A stretch of 64,000 nt of DNA, from assembly GCA_018663505.1 (NCBI GenBank), contig JABJQG010000013.1, forward strand, positions 62,001 to 126,000, read 5' to 3'. A program made the position numbers and the translations under genes. Origin of the DNA: Pseudobdellovibrionaceae bacterium. Lineage in GTDB: Bacteria > Bdellovibrionota > Bdellovibrionia > Bdellovibrionales > UBA1609. The first letter of the stretch is position 1; every line of letters begins with the position of its first letter. The notes beneath the pieces are model-generated. The model made no database searches, was not told the DNA's origin, and worked only from the letters and a program-made list of their open reading frames with translations. Shown here in pieces: positions 1 through 8,740 of this stretch.

Positions 1-380
1 TGGCTAAGATTCAGGCTGTGGCGGTGAAAAAAGAAGCTAAGCTCCAAGCAGTTTCTAATGAGGAGTTGCTGGCCTTAATGGGTGACAATGCTGCCTTAGC
101 TGTAGGAAAAACTATGTATGCAAAAAACTGTGTGGCTTGCCATGGAGCTGTTGGAGAAGGTGGGATTGGACCTAATTTAACAGATAAATATTGGATCCAT
201 GGTGGGAGTCTTAAGGACATAATGGTTGTGATCCAAAATGGTGCTCTGGATAAGGGGATGCCTGAGTGGAAAAATATTCTTAAGCCTAATGAGCTTCAGG
301 CTGTAACTGCTTATGTTGGTACATTAATGGGGACTGACCCTGATAAAGCTAAGGCACCTCAAGGTGAATTAGTAGAGTAA
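1..380 (+). CDS. ccoP: cbb3-type cytochrome c oxidase subunit III, C-terminal part
   Basis: This is the end of a c-type cytochrome subunit of the cbb3 terminal oxidase, which passes electrons to the catalytic subunit in the inner membrane. The reading frame is open to the left edge, so the start and first heme domain lie outside the window. A heme motif CVACH lies near bases 129-143, followed by GPNLTDKYW and GMPEWKNIL; the late Met of the latter segment is the usual distal ligand region of the second CcoP heme domain. The stop is TAA at 378-380. ccoG follows on the same strand, which fits a cco operon. The N-terminal membrane segment is not visible. Confidence 0.9.
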   Translation, partial: AKIQAVAVKKEAKLQAVSNEELLALMGDNAALAVGKTMYAKNCVACHGAVGEGGIGPNLTDKYWIHGGSLKDIMVVIQNGALDKGMPEWKNILKPNELQAVTAYVGTLMGTDPDKAKAPQGELVE

Positions 381-552
381 ATAAATTGATACAAAAATAA
401 AGGGTACAGACATACTTTTTTCACCTTTAATATTATGATTTTGTCATATAAAATATTAAGGGTTATAAAAGTGTGCCTGTGCCTTTTTGCATTTAATTAG
501 GTATAAGAGTATTAGGCCAATTATTTTAGGGATTTTTTGTAAGGAAATAAAT

Positions 553-1950
553 ATGAAAAAAGAAGTTATCACCCAACGTTTATCCACTATGAATGAAAAA
601 GGGGAACGAGTATTTATTTATGCTGCAAAAATTAAAGGTCATTATCAAAGGCTTAAATTAAAAGTTCATGCATTTTTAATTTTACTATTTTTAATATTGC
701 CCTGGATAAAGGTAAATGGTGAACAAAGTTTGCTTTTAGATATTGCAAACAGAAGATTTAATGTTTTTGGCTTAATTCTGTGGGCTCATGACGCCCCTTT
801 AATATTTTTTATATTAGCAATTGTTGTTTTTGGACTAGCTCTGGCTACTGCTGTATGGGGTCGTGTTTGGTGTGGCTGGGCTTGTCCACAGACAGTGTTT
901 CTAGATGGTATTTTTAGAAAAGTAGATGAGTTTATAGAGGGTAATCATTCCAAAAGATATAAGCTAGATAAAGCTCCTTGGGATTTTAGAAAAGTACGGA
1001 TTAAAAGTTTTAAGTATATGGTATATTTAATTTTATCTATGATTATAACTCATAGTTTTCTAGCCTATTTTGTGGGAGTGGAAGAGCTAAAAGATATGGT
1101 TAGGTCTCCCCCCTCTGAGAATTGGTTTAGCTTTATGTTTATCGTTCTCACCACGTCATCCCTTATGTTTAATTTTTTATGGTTTAGAGAGCAGTTTTGT
1201 ATCATTATGTGCCCATATGGAAGGTTTCAATCTGTGCTCATGGATGAAAACTCCTTGGCTCCACTTTACGATGCAAAAAGAGGGGAGCCTCGTCGACAGG
1301 GCAAAGGAGAAGAAGGTAAAGCTGAGGGCGACTGTATTGATTGTTTTAAATGCGTGGCCGTTTGTCCCACCGGTATTGATATTCGAAATGGAATACAAAT
1401 GGAGTGTGTGGCTTGCACAGCTTGTATAGACGCCTGTGATGGAATTATGGAGAAGGTAAAAAAACCTAAAGGTTTAATACGTTATAATTCTGAAGCGGGT
1501 GAGAACAAACGCAAAATGTTTGGTGCTCGATCTCTGGTGTATGCAATTTCTATAGTTGCTGCCATTGTAGGTTTGACCTTCTTTTTAAATAAAAGAACAC
1601 CTTATGCCATTTCTATGTTGAGGCAAAAAGGGATTCCTTTTAGACATGCTCAAGGCGAGGTCCTGGGTTACTCAAACTTTTTTAAGCTCTATGCTAAGAA
1701 CCAAGTGTCTAAAGAAATGAAGGTAACTGTAGCTTTGAGCGAACAATATAGATCGGACAACATAAAAGTGATCATACCGCAAAATCCTTTAGTTATTAAA
1801 CCTGAGGGGGTTCATCGTCTACCTGTTTTTGTGAAGTTTTCTAAAGACTATAAGTTTCTTAAAAATAGAGATCTCACTCTTGATTTTAAAATTGAAATTG
1901 AAGGTAAGGTTTATCTAAAGACAAAGAGCTTTCATCTGGCATTTGATTAG
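553..1950 (+). CDS. ccoG: cbb3 oxidase accessory protein CcoG (FixG/RdxA family)
   Basis: This is a membrane ferredoxin-like protein linked to cbb3 oxidase assembly; CcoG is known as a copper reductase in that process. The product is 465 residues. Membrane segments lie near residues 38-55 and 75-100, then a CGWACPQTVF segment, a further membrane pair, two four-cysteine clusters (CIDCFKCVAVCP and CVACTACIDAC, about residues 259-297), another membrane segment and a C-terminal Ig-like domain typical of FixG. The ATG at 553 is chosen because AAGGAA lies 6 bases upstream; an in-frame start at 487 has no such site. It converges with gspN on the other strand. Confidence 0.93.
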   Translation: MKKEVITQRLSTMNEKGERVFIYAAKIKGHYQRLKLKVHAFLILLFLILPWIKVNGEQSLLLDIANRRFNVFGLILWAHDAPLIFFILAIVVFGLALATAVWGRVWCGWACPQTVFLDGIFRKVDEFIEGNHSKRYKLDKAPWDFRKVRIKSFKYMVYLILSMIITHSFLAYFVGVEELKDMVRSPPSENWFSFMFIVLTTSSLMFNFLWFREQFCIIMCPYGRFQSVLMDENSLAPLYDAKRGEPRRQGKGEEGKAEGDCIDCFKCVAVCPTGIDIRNGIQMECVACTACIDACDGIMEKVKKPKGLIRYNSEAGENKRKMFGARSLVYAISIVAAIVGLTFFLNKRTPYAISMLRQKGIPFRHAQGEVLGYSNFFKLYAKNQVSKEMKVTVALSEQYRSDNIKVIIPQNPLVIKPEGVHRLPVFVKFSKDYKFLKNRDLTLDFKIEIEGKVYLKTKSFHLAFD

Positions 1951-1980
1951 TAAAGTAGGGGTAGGGCTCTGGTGTAAACT

Positions 1981-2103
1981 TGAGGCCAATAAAGTAAAAA
2001 AACATCAGCTTTTAATTTTATTAGACTATTTAAAACACGAAGTGCCCGCAGGGCGAGTGCAGGAGCACGAGTTTTAAAGAGTTAGAGCCAGGATGGCTCA
2101 TTA
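1981..2103 (+). repeat. Dispersed hairpin repeat, copy A
   Basis: This roughly 120-base intergenic repeat lies between ccoG and gspN. It closely matches copy C at 60357-60481 and, in inverse orientation, copy B at 8534-8672. It contains a GCCC-GCA-GGGC hairpin (2044-2054), a TTTAAAAC/GTTTTAAA outer pairing and a GAGCCA-GGA-TGGCTC hairpin (2085-2099). Copy C has GGGCCA/TGGCCC at the last hairpin, so one base pair changed on both sides, which suggests the fold is maintained. Confidence 0.8.
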
Positions 2104-2180
2104 TTTGTTTGAATTGCTTAACTCCATCCATACCTACCATAAAAAAGCTAAAGATAAAATTAACCCTATACAGTGGGACT

Positions 2181-3179
2181 TTAAAAGGTAGAAAGAGCCC
2201 TTGCTCTGGGTGGATTTCTAAAACTAGAACCAGTGAGTTTGACTTGGAAGTTCTCTCTATCTGCTTGCTTAGGTCCGGCCTTATAGCCATCTATAAATGT
2301 CATAAAAATAAGTTGTGGCCTAAGGTCTTTATGAATGTTAAAGAGAACTTTAGCTTCGTAGCTTGAAAAAATAGGTTTTATGCCCAGGCGACTTTGTTTT
2401 AATTTAAGACCTATTTTTCCTTTTAATTTTATATACATAGGATCCTTGCTGTCGCCGATTAGAGCCTCTTCAATGATAATTTCTGAGTCAACTATTCGCC
2501 CCTTGGCTTTTAGGTATGAAAAATTTAAATTGGGCAAAGTTATTGCGAAATTGGGTATGGGTATAGTAGGAGATGGGATAGATACTTTTGATGATGTGAT
2601 TTGAAATTCGCCATTGGGTTGTATTGTGAAGTTTGGATCAATATTAAAATTAATATTTACAGATAATTTTCCGTCAATATCAATAGGTAATGAAGTAGCC
2701 TCTTTAAGTTTATTTAATGAAAGTCCCTCAATATTCAGCTCTCCATCCAACATATATTTTAACTTAAAATCTTCACTTTTAGTTTCTACACTGTCGCCTT
2801 GAGTGAAGTTGAGCTCTAGATCTGATTGGTAGAGATTGGATGCGGAGATGGTTCCTCCAGCTTTCCCCATTAGAAGCGTTAGAAAATTTGGTGCAATGGA
2901 TAAATCATCGCTTGTAAGCCTGGGGAAGGAACTAGATTCTATGCTAAAATTATTCAATTGGATTGCGGGTCCAGGTAGTAAGCCAATACCAATTCCTTCC
3001 ATTTGAACAAAAAACTTATTTCCAGTGGCTTTAGCCACTTGTGCGGAAATAAAATCAGATAAGTCATCATAGGGGAATAGTAAGGCTATTAACACCACTG
3101 TTGATAGAATAAATAGCAAAAAGTTTTTGAAGTTAGTTTTTATGAACTTAAGTGTATTTGAAATAATTTGCCCTATCAT
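2181..3179 (-). CDS. gspN: Type II secretion system protein GspN
   Basis: This is the last gene of the gsp operon. The 332-residue product has one N-terminal membrane anchor (about residues 18-36) and then a long beta-rich periplasmic region with segments such as GLLPGPAIQLNNFSIE that resemble the AsmA-like repeats of the GspN family. Its start overlaps the gspM stop by four bases (ATGA, 3176-3179), so translation is probably coupled. GspN is an accessory inner-membrane component and is absent from many type II systems. Identification rests on position after gspM as well as sequence character; the family is weakly conserved. Confidence 0.8.
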   Translation of the reverse strand: MIGQIISNTLKFIKTNFKNFLLFILSTVVLIALLFPYDDLSDFISAQVAKATGNKFFVQMEGIGIGLLPGPAIQLNNFSIESSSFPRLTSDDLSIAPNFLTLLMGKAGGTISASNLYQSDLELNFTQGDSVETKSEDFKLKYMLDGELNIEGLSLNKLKEATSLPIDIDGKLSVNINFNIDPNFTIQPNGEFQITSSKVSIPSPTIPIPNFAITLPNLNFSYLKAKGRIVDSEIIIEEALIGDSKDPMYIKLKGKIGLKLKQSRLGIKPIFSSYEAKVLFNIHKDLRPQLIFMTFIDGYKAGPKQADRENFQVKLTGSSFRNPPRARALSTF

Positions 3180-3868
3180 TTGGAAGACTTCTTTCTGCGA
3201 CGACGTTTAGGATTCTTTTTCTTAGACTTCTTTTTTGATTTTTTTGCAACAGGTTCAGGTTCTTGTGGAAATGAAAAATGGGCTAGGCTGTATTTTACAT
3301 CATAATAATGATCGTCTTTTGCATTATTACTTATTTTAAGGCCAGTCATTTTAATACCATCAACAAGATTTTGCAGTTCATAACCAATATTGATTATCTG
3401 CTTTAGATTCAACTGACTTAGGCTCACAGATGCATTCACCTGATTTGCATCCTTGGGAATATACTTAGCCTTAAAAGGTTGATCTTTACTAACCCCAGCC
3501 TTTTGATCGTCTAAAAGTCGTTGATTGTTAATATTTCTGTTTATAAGAGATTCAAGTTCAGAAAATGAAATTTCTTTTGGTGATACGAATTTCTCTTGAG
3601 AAGCGGTCTTTAGTAGCATACGTGTGACTTCTCTATTTTCTTCAAATTCAGTGATATACTCAGAAGAGGTAGAGAAGAAAGACACTAGAATTGAAATGAG
3701 CATAAGAACAAATACCCCTAGGCTACCAGACTTCAGCAGTCTCTGAGTTTTCTGAGGTAGGATCTCATATTTTTCTCTAAGTGTGTTAAAACTCGGATTT
3801 TCTTGAATCTTTCCCCACATGAGCTCAATTTTTTCACTGAGTTGATCTTTTATATCTGCTAAATTCAT
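3176..3868 (-). CDS. gspM: Type II secretion system inner-membrane protein GspM
   Basis: This is a bitopic inner-membrane protein of the secretion platform, expected to pair with GspL. The product is 230 residues with a short cytoplasmic N-terminus, one membrane segment (about residues 50-66) and a periplasmic coiled-coil plus ferredoxin-like region. It starts 6 bases after gspL and overlaps gspN. The oddity is the C-terminus: the last 22 or so residues are almost all Lys/Arg/Ser, a strongly basic tail I do not associate with GspM. Assignment depends on operon position, membrane topology and size; sequence conservation in this family is low. Confidence 0.8.
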   Translation of the reverse strand: MNLADIKDQLSEKIELMWGKIQENPSFNTLREKYEILPQKTQRLLKSGSLGVFVLMLISILVSFFSTSSEYITEFEENREVTRMLLKTASQEKFVSPKEISFSELESLINRNINNQRLLDDQKAGVSKDQPFKAKYIPKDANQVNASVSLSQLNLKQIINIGYELQNLVDGIKMTGLKISNNAKDDHYYDVKYSLAHFSFPQEPEPVAKKSKKKSKKKNPKRRRRKKSSK

Positions 3869-3874
3869 AGGTAA

Positions 3875-5506
3875 TTACTTTCGTTTAACTTTAAAACTAA
3901 ATGCGAAACTTCGCATGGAATTATTTGAAGGAATACTAGGAGATAATTTTGTTACTTTTTTAGAAATGGCTAAGCTCTTAAGTGATTTTTGAAAATCCAC
4001 AATAGATTTGGTTTTGCTGTGCAAGCCCTCTAGCTTCACCATTTCACCTTGAATATCAATAATTTTAATTTCTAAAGGTAAAGATTTTTTATTGGGTGAT
4101 AATTGCGAAACCTTTTTAAGTATGTCCAATGCTGAATTTACTTTTTCTAGATCTTTAAAAAGCATTTTTTGTTTTGCCTTTTTGTCTTGTTGTTTCACAT
4201 ATTTTTTGACATTAGCTTTATTAGCTTTTCTTTTGTTAAGTCCGGCGATTTTATTTGCTTGCTTTTTTAGAACTAAGTTGGATTGGTCGGCCATATTTAG
4301 AGTAAAACTTTCTCTTGTAATGCCAAAAATAAGAAGAATAACAAAAGCAGCTGTTGCTGTTTTCACTAAGGGAGCCCATGAGTCCCAGAATGCTGTGAAT
4401 TTATTAGATTGAACAGCAAAACGGTCTTTTAGGAGGTTAGTTGCAGGGTTTCTTGGCTTTTTTAAACCTTCTATGGCTAGACCAAGAGCCACTTGCCCTG
4501 TTACCGAATTAAAATTAGAAACACCAAGTTCAATTCCAACATTTGGAAAGGGAATTGGATTAGAGGCAATATCTAATTGTTGGGTCAGAAATGGACCAAC
4601 ATTTTTTATTTGAGAGGCACCACCCATAAGGTAAATGTTTTTAAAATCTAGATTTTGATGACTTGCAATCTCCATTAAGGTCAATTTTAAGTGATGAGAT
4701 AATTCAGTTAAAGGCTCTTTAATCAGCTGAGAAAATGTAACTTGGTCAGTTGTGGAGCCAGAATTGTCTATAAGTACAAAGCCTTTATTTTGCAGCTCTT
4801 TTACTGATTCTGAAAAAGGGATATTGTATTTTTCAGAAAGTTTTTTCGCAATTTTCTCAGTACCCCAAGGAATGTGGCTTACATCAACAAGGGTGTTTTT
4901 ACTATAAGCAAGAAGAATACATTTATTATGGCCAAAATGCAGGTAAGCCCTGGCATCTTGTTTTTCTGGAGTATCCTCATCTTCTAGAGTTGATTCAGGA
5001 GGGAGCCCTGCCCAGTCTTCGAATAAATTAGTGAGAGCTAGTCCTTCCACTGATAAAATATGTGGTTCTATGGAAAAATCTTTAATGCTTTCTAAGGTTT
5101 TTTCTACTTGATAGGCGGGGCATACAGTGGCGATAACTTCTGTTGTGTTTCCCATATACTTGGTGACTTTGGCTTCAAAGATAGCATTATCATAAGAAAA
5201 TGGAATATCATCCTCGAGTTCAAAGGCGATGGTTTTTAGAATGTTATATCTTTCCTTAAATGGAAAAGTTAATTTTCTATGAACTACTGAGGATTGGTTT
5301 ACCGAGAATATAAAATGAGCTGGCTCTTGCTGAAATTTTCTTAAATAGGTTTTAAGTAAATCAATAATTTCAATGGCTCGATCATGATTTGGATCTTGAG
5401 ATAGTTTGAGCTCTTCATAATGAACAAGTTTTCCACCTTGTCCCTGAGAAAGACACTCTGCAATTTTAATACTGTATGACCCAATATCTATTCCAATAGA
5501 CTTCAT
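3875..5506 (-). CDS. gspL: Type II secretion system protein GspL (actin-like, PilM/GspL fold)
   Basis: GspL links the GspE ATPase to the periplasmic platform. The 543-residue product opens with an actin-like phosphate-binding segment (IGIDIGSYSIK, residues 3-13), includes a second actin-family glycine motif (YLMGGASQIKN, about residues 290-300), has a membrane segment near residues 383-400 and then a Lys-rich coiled-coil and ferredoxin-like periplasmic domain. It is longer than the usual 400 or so residues, with an N-terminal half that reads like PilM. A 154-base gap separates it from gspK and carries a degenerate repeat; gspM follows after 6 bases. Confidence 0.88.
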   Translation of the reverse strand: MKSIGIDIGSYSIKIAECLSQGQGGKLVHYEELKLSQDPNHDRAIEIIDLLKTYLRKFQQEPAHFIFSVNQSSVVHRKLTFPFKERYNILKTIAFELEDDIPFSYDNAIFEAKVTKYMGNTTEVIATVCPAYQVEKTLESIKDFSIEPHILSVEGLALTNLFEDWAGLPPESTLEDEDTPEKQDARAYLHFGHNKCILLAYSKNTLVDVSHIPWGTEKIAKKLSEKYNIPFSESVKELQNKGFVLIDNSGSTTDQVTFSQLIKEPLTELSHHLKLTLMEIASHQNLDFKNIYLMGGASQIKNVGPFLTQQLDIASNPIPFPNVGIELGVSNFNSVTGQVALGLAIEGLKKPRNPATNLLKDRFAVQSNKFTAFWDSWAPLVKTATAAFVILLIFGITRESFTLNMADQSNLVLKKQANKIAGLNKRKANKANVKKYVKQQDKKAKQKMLFKDLEKVNSALDILKKVSQLSPNKKSLPLEIKIIDIQGEMVKLEGLHSKTKSIVDFQKSLKSLAISKKVTKLSPSIPSNNSMRSFAFSFKVKRK

Positions 5507-5559
5507 AAACCATCCTTGGTTGGCTATAAGTATAGTCTATGTTGGCACATGAAAAAAGA

Positions 5560-5650
5560 CACGCAGTGGTTTTAGGCTAAGGTCCAGGTTGGTGATTTTG
5601 GCACCTGCACTCTCCCTTTCAGGCCGCAATGCATTTGAAACAGTATAATA
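5560..5650 (-). repeat. Degenerate copy of the dispersed hairpin repeat, copy D
   Basis: The gspL-gspK gap contains a stretch resembling copy B (8534-8672) in the same orientation. A block reading cctgcactctccctttcag matches cctgccctcaccctttcag in copy B and is followed in both by a TGCA-CTT/TTT segment and then ctaataaaa or a close variant. The hairpin arms are eroded. This is a by-eye alignment, so homology is probable rather than proven. Confidence 0.45.
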
Positions 5651-5660
5651 AAGGAAAAAA

Positions 5661-6965
5661 TTAGTTCTCCCACCAATAAACAATCTGAGGTCTTCCTTTA
5701 TAAGTAATTGTCTTTTTTTCAGAGTCCTTTTTGTCGTCTTCCTTCTTATCAGTAGTATCATCAGTTCCAGAAGGAGTTTTCTTTGGGTCATCTGTGGATT
5801 TAGGATCTTGAGGGTCCTCATCATCGCTAGGGGCTTTATCTTCCTCAGCTTGTTTGGTTAAGGCAGTAATATAGGTTTCCTTTATACCTTCAAAATCAAA
5901 GGTGACCACTTCAATTTCTTTTGTAATATTAGTAGATTGGCCAACACTTTTAATGCGGAAGTTGTATTGAATATCAAAAAATAAAGGGATCCCCTCTGTA
6001 TTAAAATCAGAAACACCTTCGTAGTCTAAGAAGCTATTAAAATCCTCTAAATTTTTAAATGGGCCCTTATCAGGGTCAGCGATATGTTTTTTTATTTCGG
6101 CTGCAATTTCATCTGTAATTTGTGGAGACAAGCTAGTGAGAATTTTAGTATCTGCCAAATTAACGTTAATGCCCTGAGCACCATACACAGTGACGTTTTG
6201 TTTCAGCAGCTGATAAACGTCATCCGAGAGATCCTTAACCATCTTTATCTCTTCCAAAGTTTTAAAGGGTTGGTTGGGAGGAATTAGGTCACTGTTGAAT
6301 TTGCTATAGCCAGAGCCTTCTGAGGTTCCAGTGAGAGACTCTTCATCTTCATCAACCCAGTCAGTAATATTGTTAATTAGTTCTTCAAAGTCATCATTTT
6401 TATGCTCTTCAGCAAAAGCCTCGTTGGTTTCCACTTCTTTGGAGAGCAACTCAAGGAGTTGCTCCTTGGTGGCCTTGGCAAGTGCTTTTGATCCTGAGCC
6501 GAGAGCATTAATATCAATTTTAGAATCTTCACTTTCGATGGTTACAAAATACTGACCAGAAAAGATGGATTCACTTTTAACTTTTGTAACTTCATCAACT
6601 GTAAACCCAGTTGCATTATTTGGTATTTGAGGTGGCCACATAATTGGGGTGTTCCAGATCATATTGAGGGCTGACTTATTGTCTCCCAGTTTATCACCAA
6701 CAGCAGCATTTGCTTTTTTATACAAAAGAACTCTCAAAAGTCCCATATCTATCCCGGCTTTTGCCGAATAGTAAGCCTTAACTTGGTTAATCCCTCTAGA
6801 TGAGATTAAGTATTCCACGGTGGCGCGTTCCGAAACTTCTAAGGCTATGACAACCATAACTGCCATGGAAAAAATAGCCATTAATATAGCTACACCTCTT
6901 TGAGAAAAGCTTTTATTAGCATTGTTAGCAAAAGGTCTCATTATATTTTTAATAATGGAGTTCAT
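5661..6965 (-). CDS. gspK: Type II secretion minor pseudopilin GspK
   Basis: This is the large minor pseudopilin that caps the pseudopilus tip with GspI and GspJ. The product is 434 residues. The prepilin peptidase site is SQRG followed by VAILMAIFSMAVMVV (about residues 21-39). The Glu at mature position 5 is missing, as is normal for GspK. The alpha-helical insertion domain typical of GspK follows (YSAKAGIDMGLLRVLL, then NINALGSGSKAL). The region after about residue 365 is a hydrophilic Asp/Lys/Glu-rich tail that ends in a short conserved-looking YKGRPQIVYWW segment. Start and gspJ stop overlap (ATGA, 6962-6965). Confidence 0.9.
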   Translation of the reverse strand: MNSIIKNIMRPFANNANKSFSQRGVAILMAIFSMAVMVVIALEVSERATVEYLISSRGINQVKAYYSAKAGIDMGLLRVLLYKKANAAVGDKLGDNKSALNMIWNTPIMWPPQIPNNATGFTVDEVTKVKSESIFSGQYFVTIESEDSKIDINALGSGSKALAKATKEQLLELLSKEVETNEAFAEEHKNDDFEELINNITDWVDEDEESLTGTSEGSGYSKFNSDLIPPNQPFKTLEEIKMVKDLSDDVYQLLKQNVTVYGAQGINVNLADTKILTSLSPQITDEIAAEIKKHIADPDKGPFKNLEDFNSFLDYEGVSDFNTEGIPLFFDIQYNFRIKSVGQSTNITKEIEVVTFDFEGIKETYITALTKQAEEDKAPSDDEDPQDPKSTDDPKKTPSGTDDTTDKKEDDKKDSEKKTITYKGRPQIVYWWEN

Positions 6966-7915
6966 TTTGTATCCCCAGACCCAGATTTAGAATCTTCAGA
7001 AGAAGAATTTTCCGATTTTTTTCTCGCTTCTTGGTTATTAGGAAAATGAAGTGCGGCAATGGTAGAAGCCCTAAAAGTTTTAGTTTTTTTGACTTTTGAA
7101 GTAGTTTTTTCTTTAATGGCCAATTGGATTTTCACAGCAAGGGGAAACTTGTCTTTAGTAGCATCACTAAGCCCTTCACTGTTTGATGCCCATGATTTTA
7201 CCCACTCGGCACCTTCTTCGTCTCCTAGGTATTCTAATTTAAATTCTTCAATATTTTCTAATAAGACGGTGGCATCACCCCCTTCTTCAGGAACGTCATC
7301 AATTAAATGTGCCACTCTTCTAAATAAGCACTTAGAACTTTTATTTTTGTCTAAGCGATTTTTACACTCTTTGATATAATATCCGATTTCTCCCTGATCA
7401 CTATTACTTTGATTGGCCCGAGTTTGTGACATATTTAAGCTAGCAAAATCCATAGCATCTTCAGTGCCAATAAATTCGGTATATGAGACTTCTTTTTTTG
7501 CAGTAAAAGTTTCAGCTTCTTTAATATCTGTTTCATCTTTAGATTTTGCGTCAGGATCTTCGCTGGGATTTTTTTTATCAGGATCTTCTTTTGTATCTTT
7601 TTTTTTATCACTTGTAGATTTTTTCTTTGAATCTTTGTTTCTTTGAATGCGTTCCTCTTGTGATAAATTATACAGTTGAGCGTGGTAATCAATATAATGA
7701 AATGATAAATTGATGTCTCTTTCAATGATTTTTAATACGTCTCGTACTTTGGACTGTCCATCAAAACTAGAATTGGTTCTCTCTTTATTTAAAATGGCAC
7801 GTCTTAAAGCATCAGCGGTAAAAACTGATAATACGGCTAAAATTGATATGGCTATAACTAGTTCCACAAGAGTAAAACCGGATGCTGAGGAGGGGAGAGT
7901 TTTGTTTGAAATCAT
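6962..7915 (-). CDS. gspJ: Type II secretion minor pseudopilin GspJ
   Basis: This minor pseudopilin has the cleavage site SASG followed by FTLVELVIAISILAVLSVF (cleavage after residue 13, Glu at mature position 5). The product is 317 residues, larger than the common 200 or so. A low-complexity block of Lys, Asp, Ser and Glu (about residues 95-150) interrupts the pseudopilin fold, and the C-terminus is also Ser/Glu-rich. Four-base overlaps with gspI upstream and gspK downstream indicate translational coupling within the tip-complex block I-J-K. The call rests on the pilin leader and its place between gspI and gspK. Confidence 0.88.
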   Translation of the reverse strand: MISNKTLPSSASGFTLVELVIAISILAVLSVFTADALRRAILNKERTNSSFDGQSKVRDVLKIIERDINLSFHYIDYHAQLYNLSQEERIQRNKDSKKKSTSDKKKDTKEDPDKKNPSEDPDAKSKDETDIKEAETFTAKKEVSYTEFIGTEDAMDFASLNMSQTRANQSNSDQGEIGYYIKECKNRLDKNKSSKCLFRRVAHLIDDVPEEGGDATVLLENIEEFKLEYLGDEEGAEWVKSWASNSEGLSDATKDKFPLAVKIQLAIKEKTTSKVKKTKTFRASTIAALHFPNNQEARKKSENSSSEDSKSGSGDTK

Positions 7916-8439
7916 TGACCATCTCCCGCGCCCTGAGGGAGTTCCAACTCTTGATTATAGTCCACAAAATAAGTGGTCACACGATAACGGGCTTCCTTTT
8001 TTACTCGCCCAGATTTTGCAAAAACAATGATTTCAGCTTCGCGCACTGACTTTTCAAAAAACCCCTTCATCTGTTCTAGTACTAATGTTGTCATTTGGTC
8101 AGGTTCTTCACCATTTGCCGCTGTATACAGGGCCGCAAGATTGGGCATAATAAATTCTTGAGATTTAAACTCCCAACGAAACTGAGGGTAGTCTTCGCCA
8201 AAATCTCCTTTATCTTCTTCTTTTATTTGTTCTAAAGGCATTCCTTTATATTCTATGTTTAGCTCCGTGACTTTTTGTTTTAATAAAAACGCAGCAATGT
8301 CATGTCTTTTTGATTTATTTAATTTTAAGAAATTACTGGACCAAGCCGTAGTTAAAACCATGAGTGAACCCGTTAAAATCATTAACGCAATAATCACTTC
8401 AATTAGGGTAAAGCCGGATTGTGAAAAGCTTTTCTTCAT
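7912..8439 (-). CDS. gspI: Type II secretion minor pseudopilin GspI
   Basis: This 175-residue minor pseudopilin nucleates the tip complex with GspJ and GspK. The prepilin leader is MKKSFSQSG, cleaved before FTLIEVIIALMILTG, with Glu at mature position 5. I chose the ATG at 8439 because it gives a normal nine-residue leader. An upstream in-frame ATG at 8478 would give an unusually long leader, and neither has a convincing ribosome site. The C-terminal half contains a segment about removing or reading crossed frames with gspJ (ATGA overlap). A 300-base gap with a repeat separates it from gspH. Confidence 0.88.
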   Translation of the reverse strand: MKKSFSQSGFTLIEVIIALMILTGSLMVLTTAWSSNFLKLNKSKRHDIAAFLLKQKVTELNIEYKGMPLEQIKEEDKGDFGEDYPQFRWEFKSQEFIMPNLAALYTAANGEEPDQMTTLVLEQMKGFFEKSVREAEIIVFAKSGRVKKEARYRVTTYFVDYNQELELPQGAGDGQ

Positions 8440-8533
8440 GCATAAATTGTATGTTTTATTTTGCAAATATAAAAGCATGTTATAGGGCGTGTTAAAGTTA
8501 TTTCATGTAATTGCTTTAACAGTTTCCACTTGT

Positions 8534-8672
8534 GAGCCATCCTGGCTCTCACTCGTTAAAACTCGGGATCCTGCCCTCACCCTTTCAGTGCACTTCGTGT
8601 TTTAACGAGTCTAATAAAATTAAAAATTTTTTTCTTTTTCACGCTCGACCAATTACGTAGCAATTTGTGAGC
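8534..8672 (-). repeat. Dispersed hairpin repeat, copy B
   Basis: This copy lies in the gspH-gspI gap inside the secretion operon, inverse to copies A and C. It has GAGCCA-TCC-TGGCTC (8534-8548) and an outer stem of 15 bases with one mismatch, ACTCGTTAAAACTCG (8551-8565) against CGTGTTTTAACGAGT (8596-8610). An imperfect GCTC...AATTAC/GCAATT...GAGC hairpin (8643-8672) follows, resembling the hairpins at 40270-40296 and 60333-60360. The inner GCCC/GGGC hairpin of copies A and C is not preserved. In the operon transcript it would fold just before gspI. Confidence 0.75.
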
Positions 8673-8740
8673 AAATAAGGCTGAATAAAGCCATGAACCT
8701 GCTCCATAATCACATCAGCCGCATTCGCATACACCAATAT

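Noticed and set aside
424-462. Terminator between ccoP and ccoG.
   Set aside because: A stem CCTTTAATATT/AATATTAAGG with one bulge can be drawn, but it is weak, purely A/T-rich and has no T run. ATGA-N5-TCAT inside it has the wrong spacing for an FNR site.
2030-2366. Short open frames on both strands overlapping repeat copy A and the gspN 3-prime end.
   Set aside because: They run through a non-coding repeat or the other frame of gspN, have no ribosome site and no recognisable motif.
7413-7725. Open frames in the Lys/Asp-rich region of gspJ.
   Set aside because: They are low-complexity shadows of the repetitive codons in gspJ, without independent signals.
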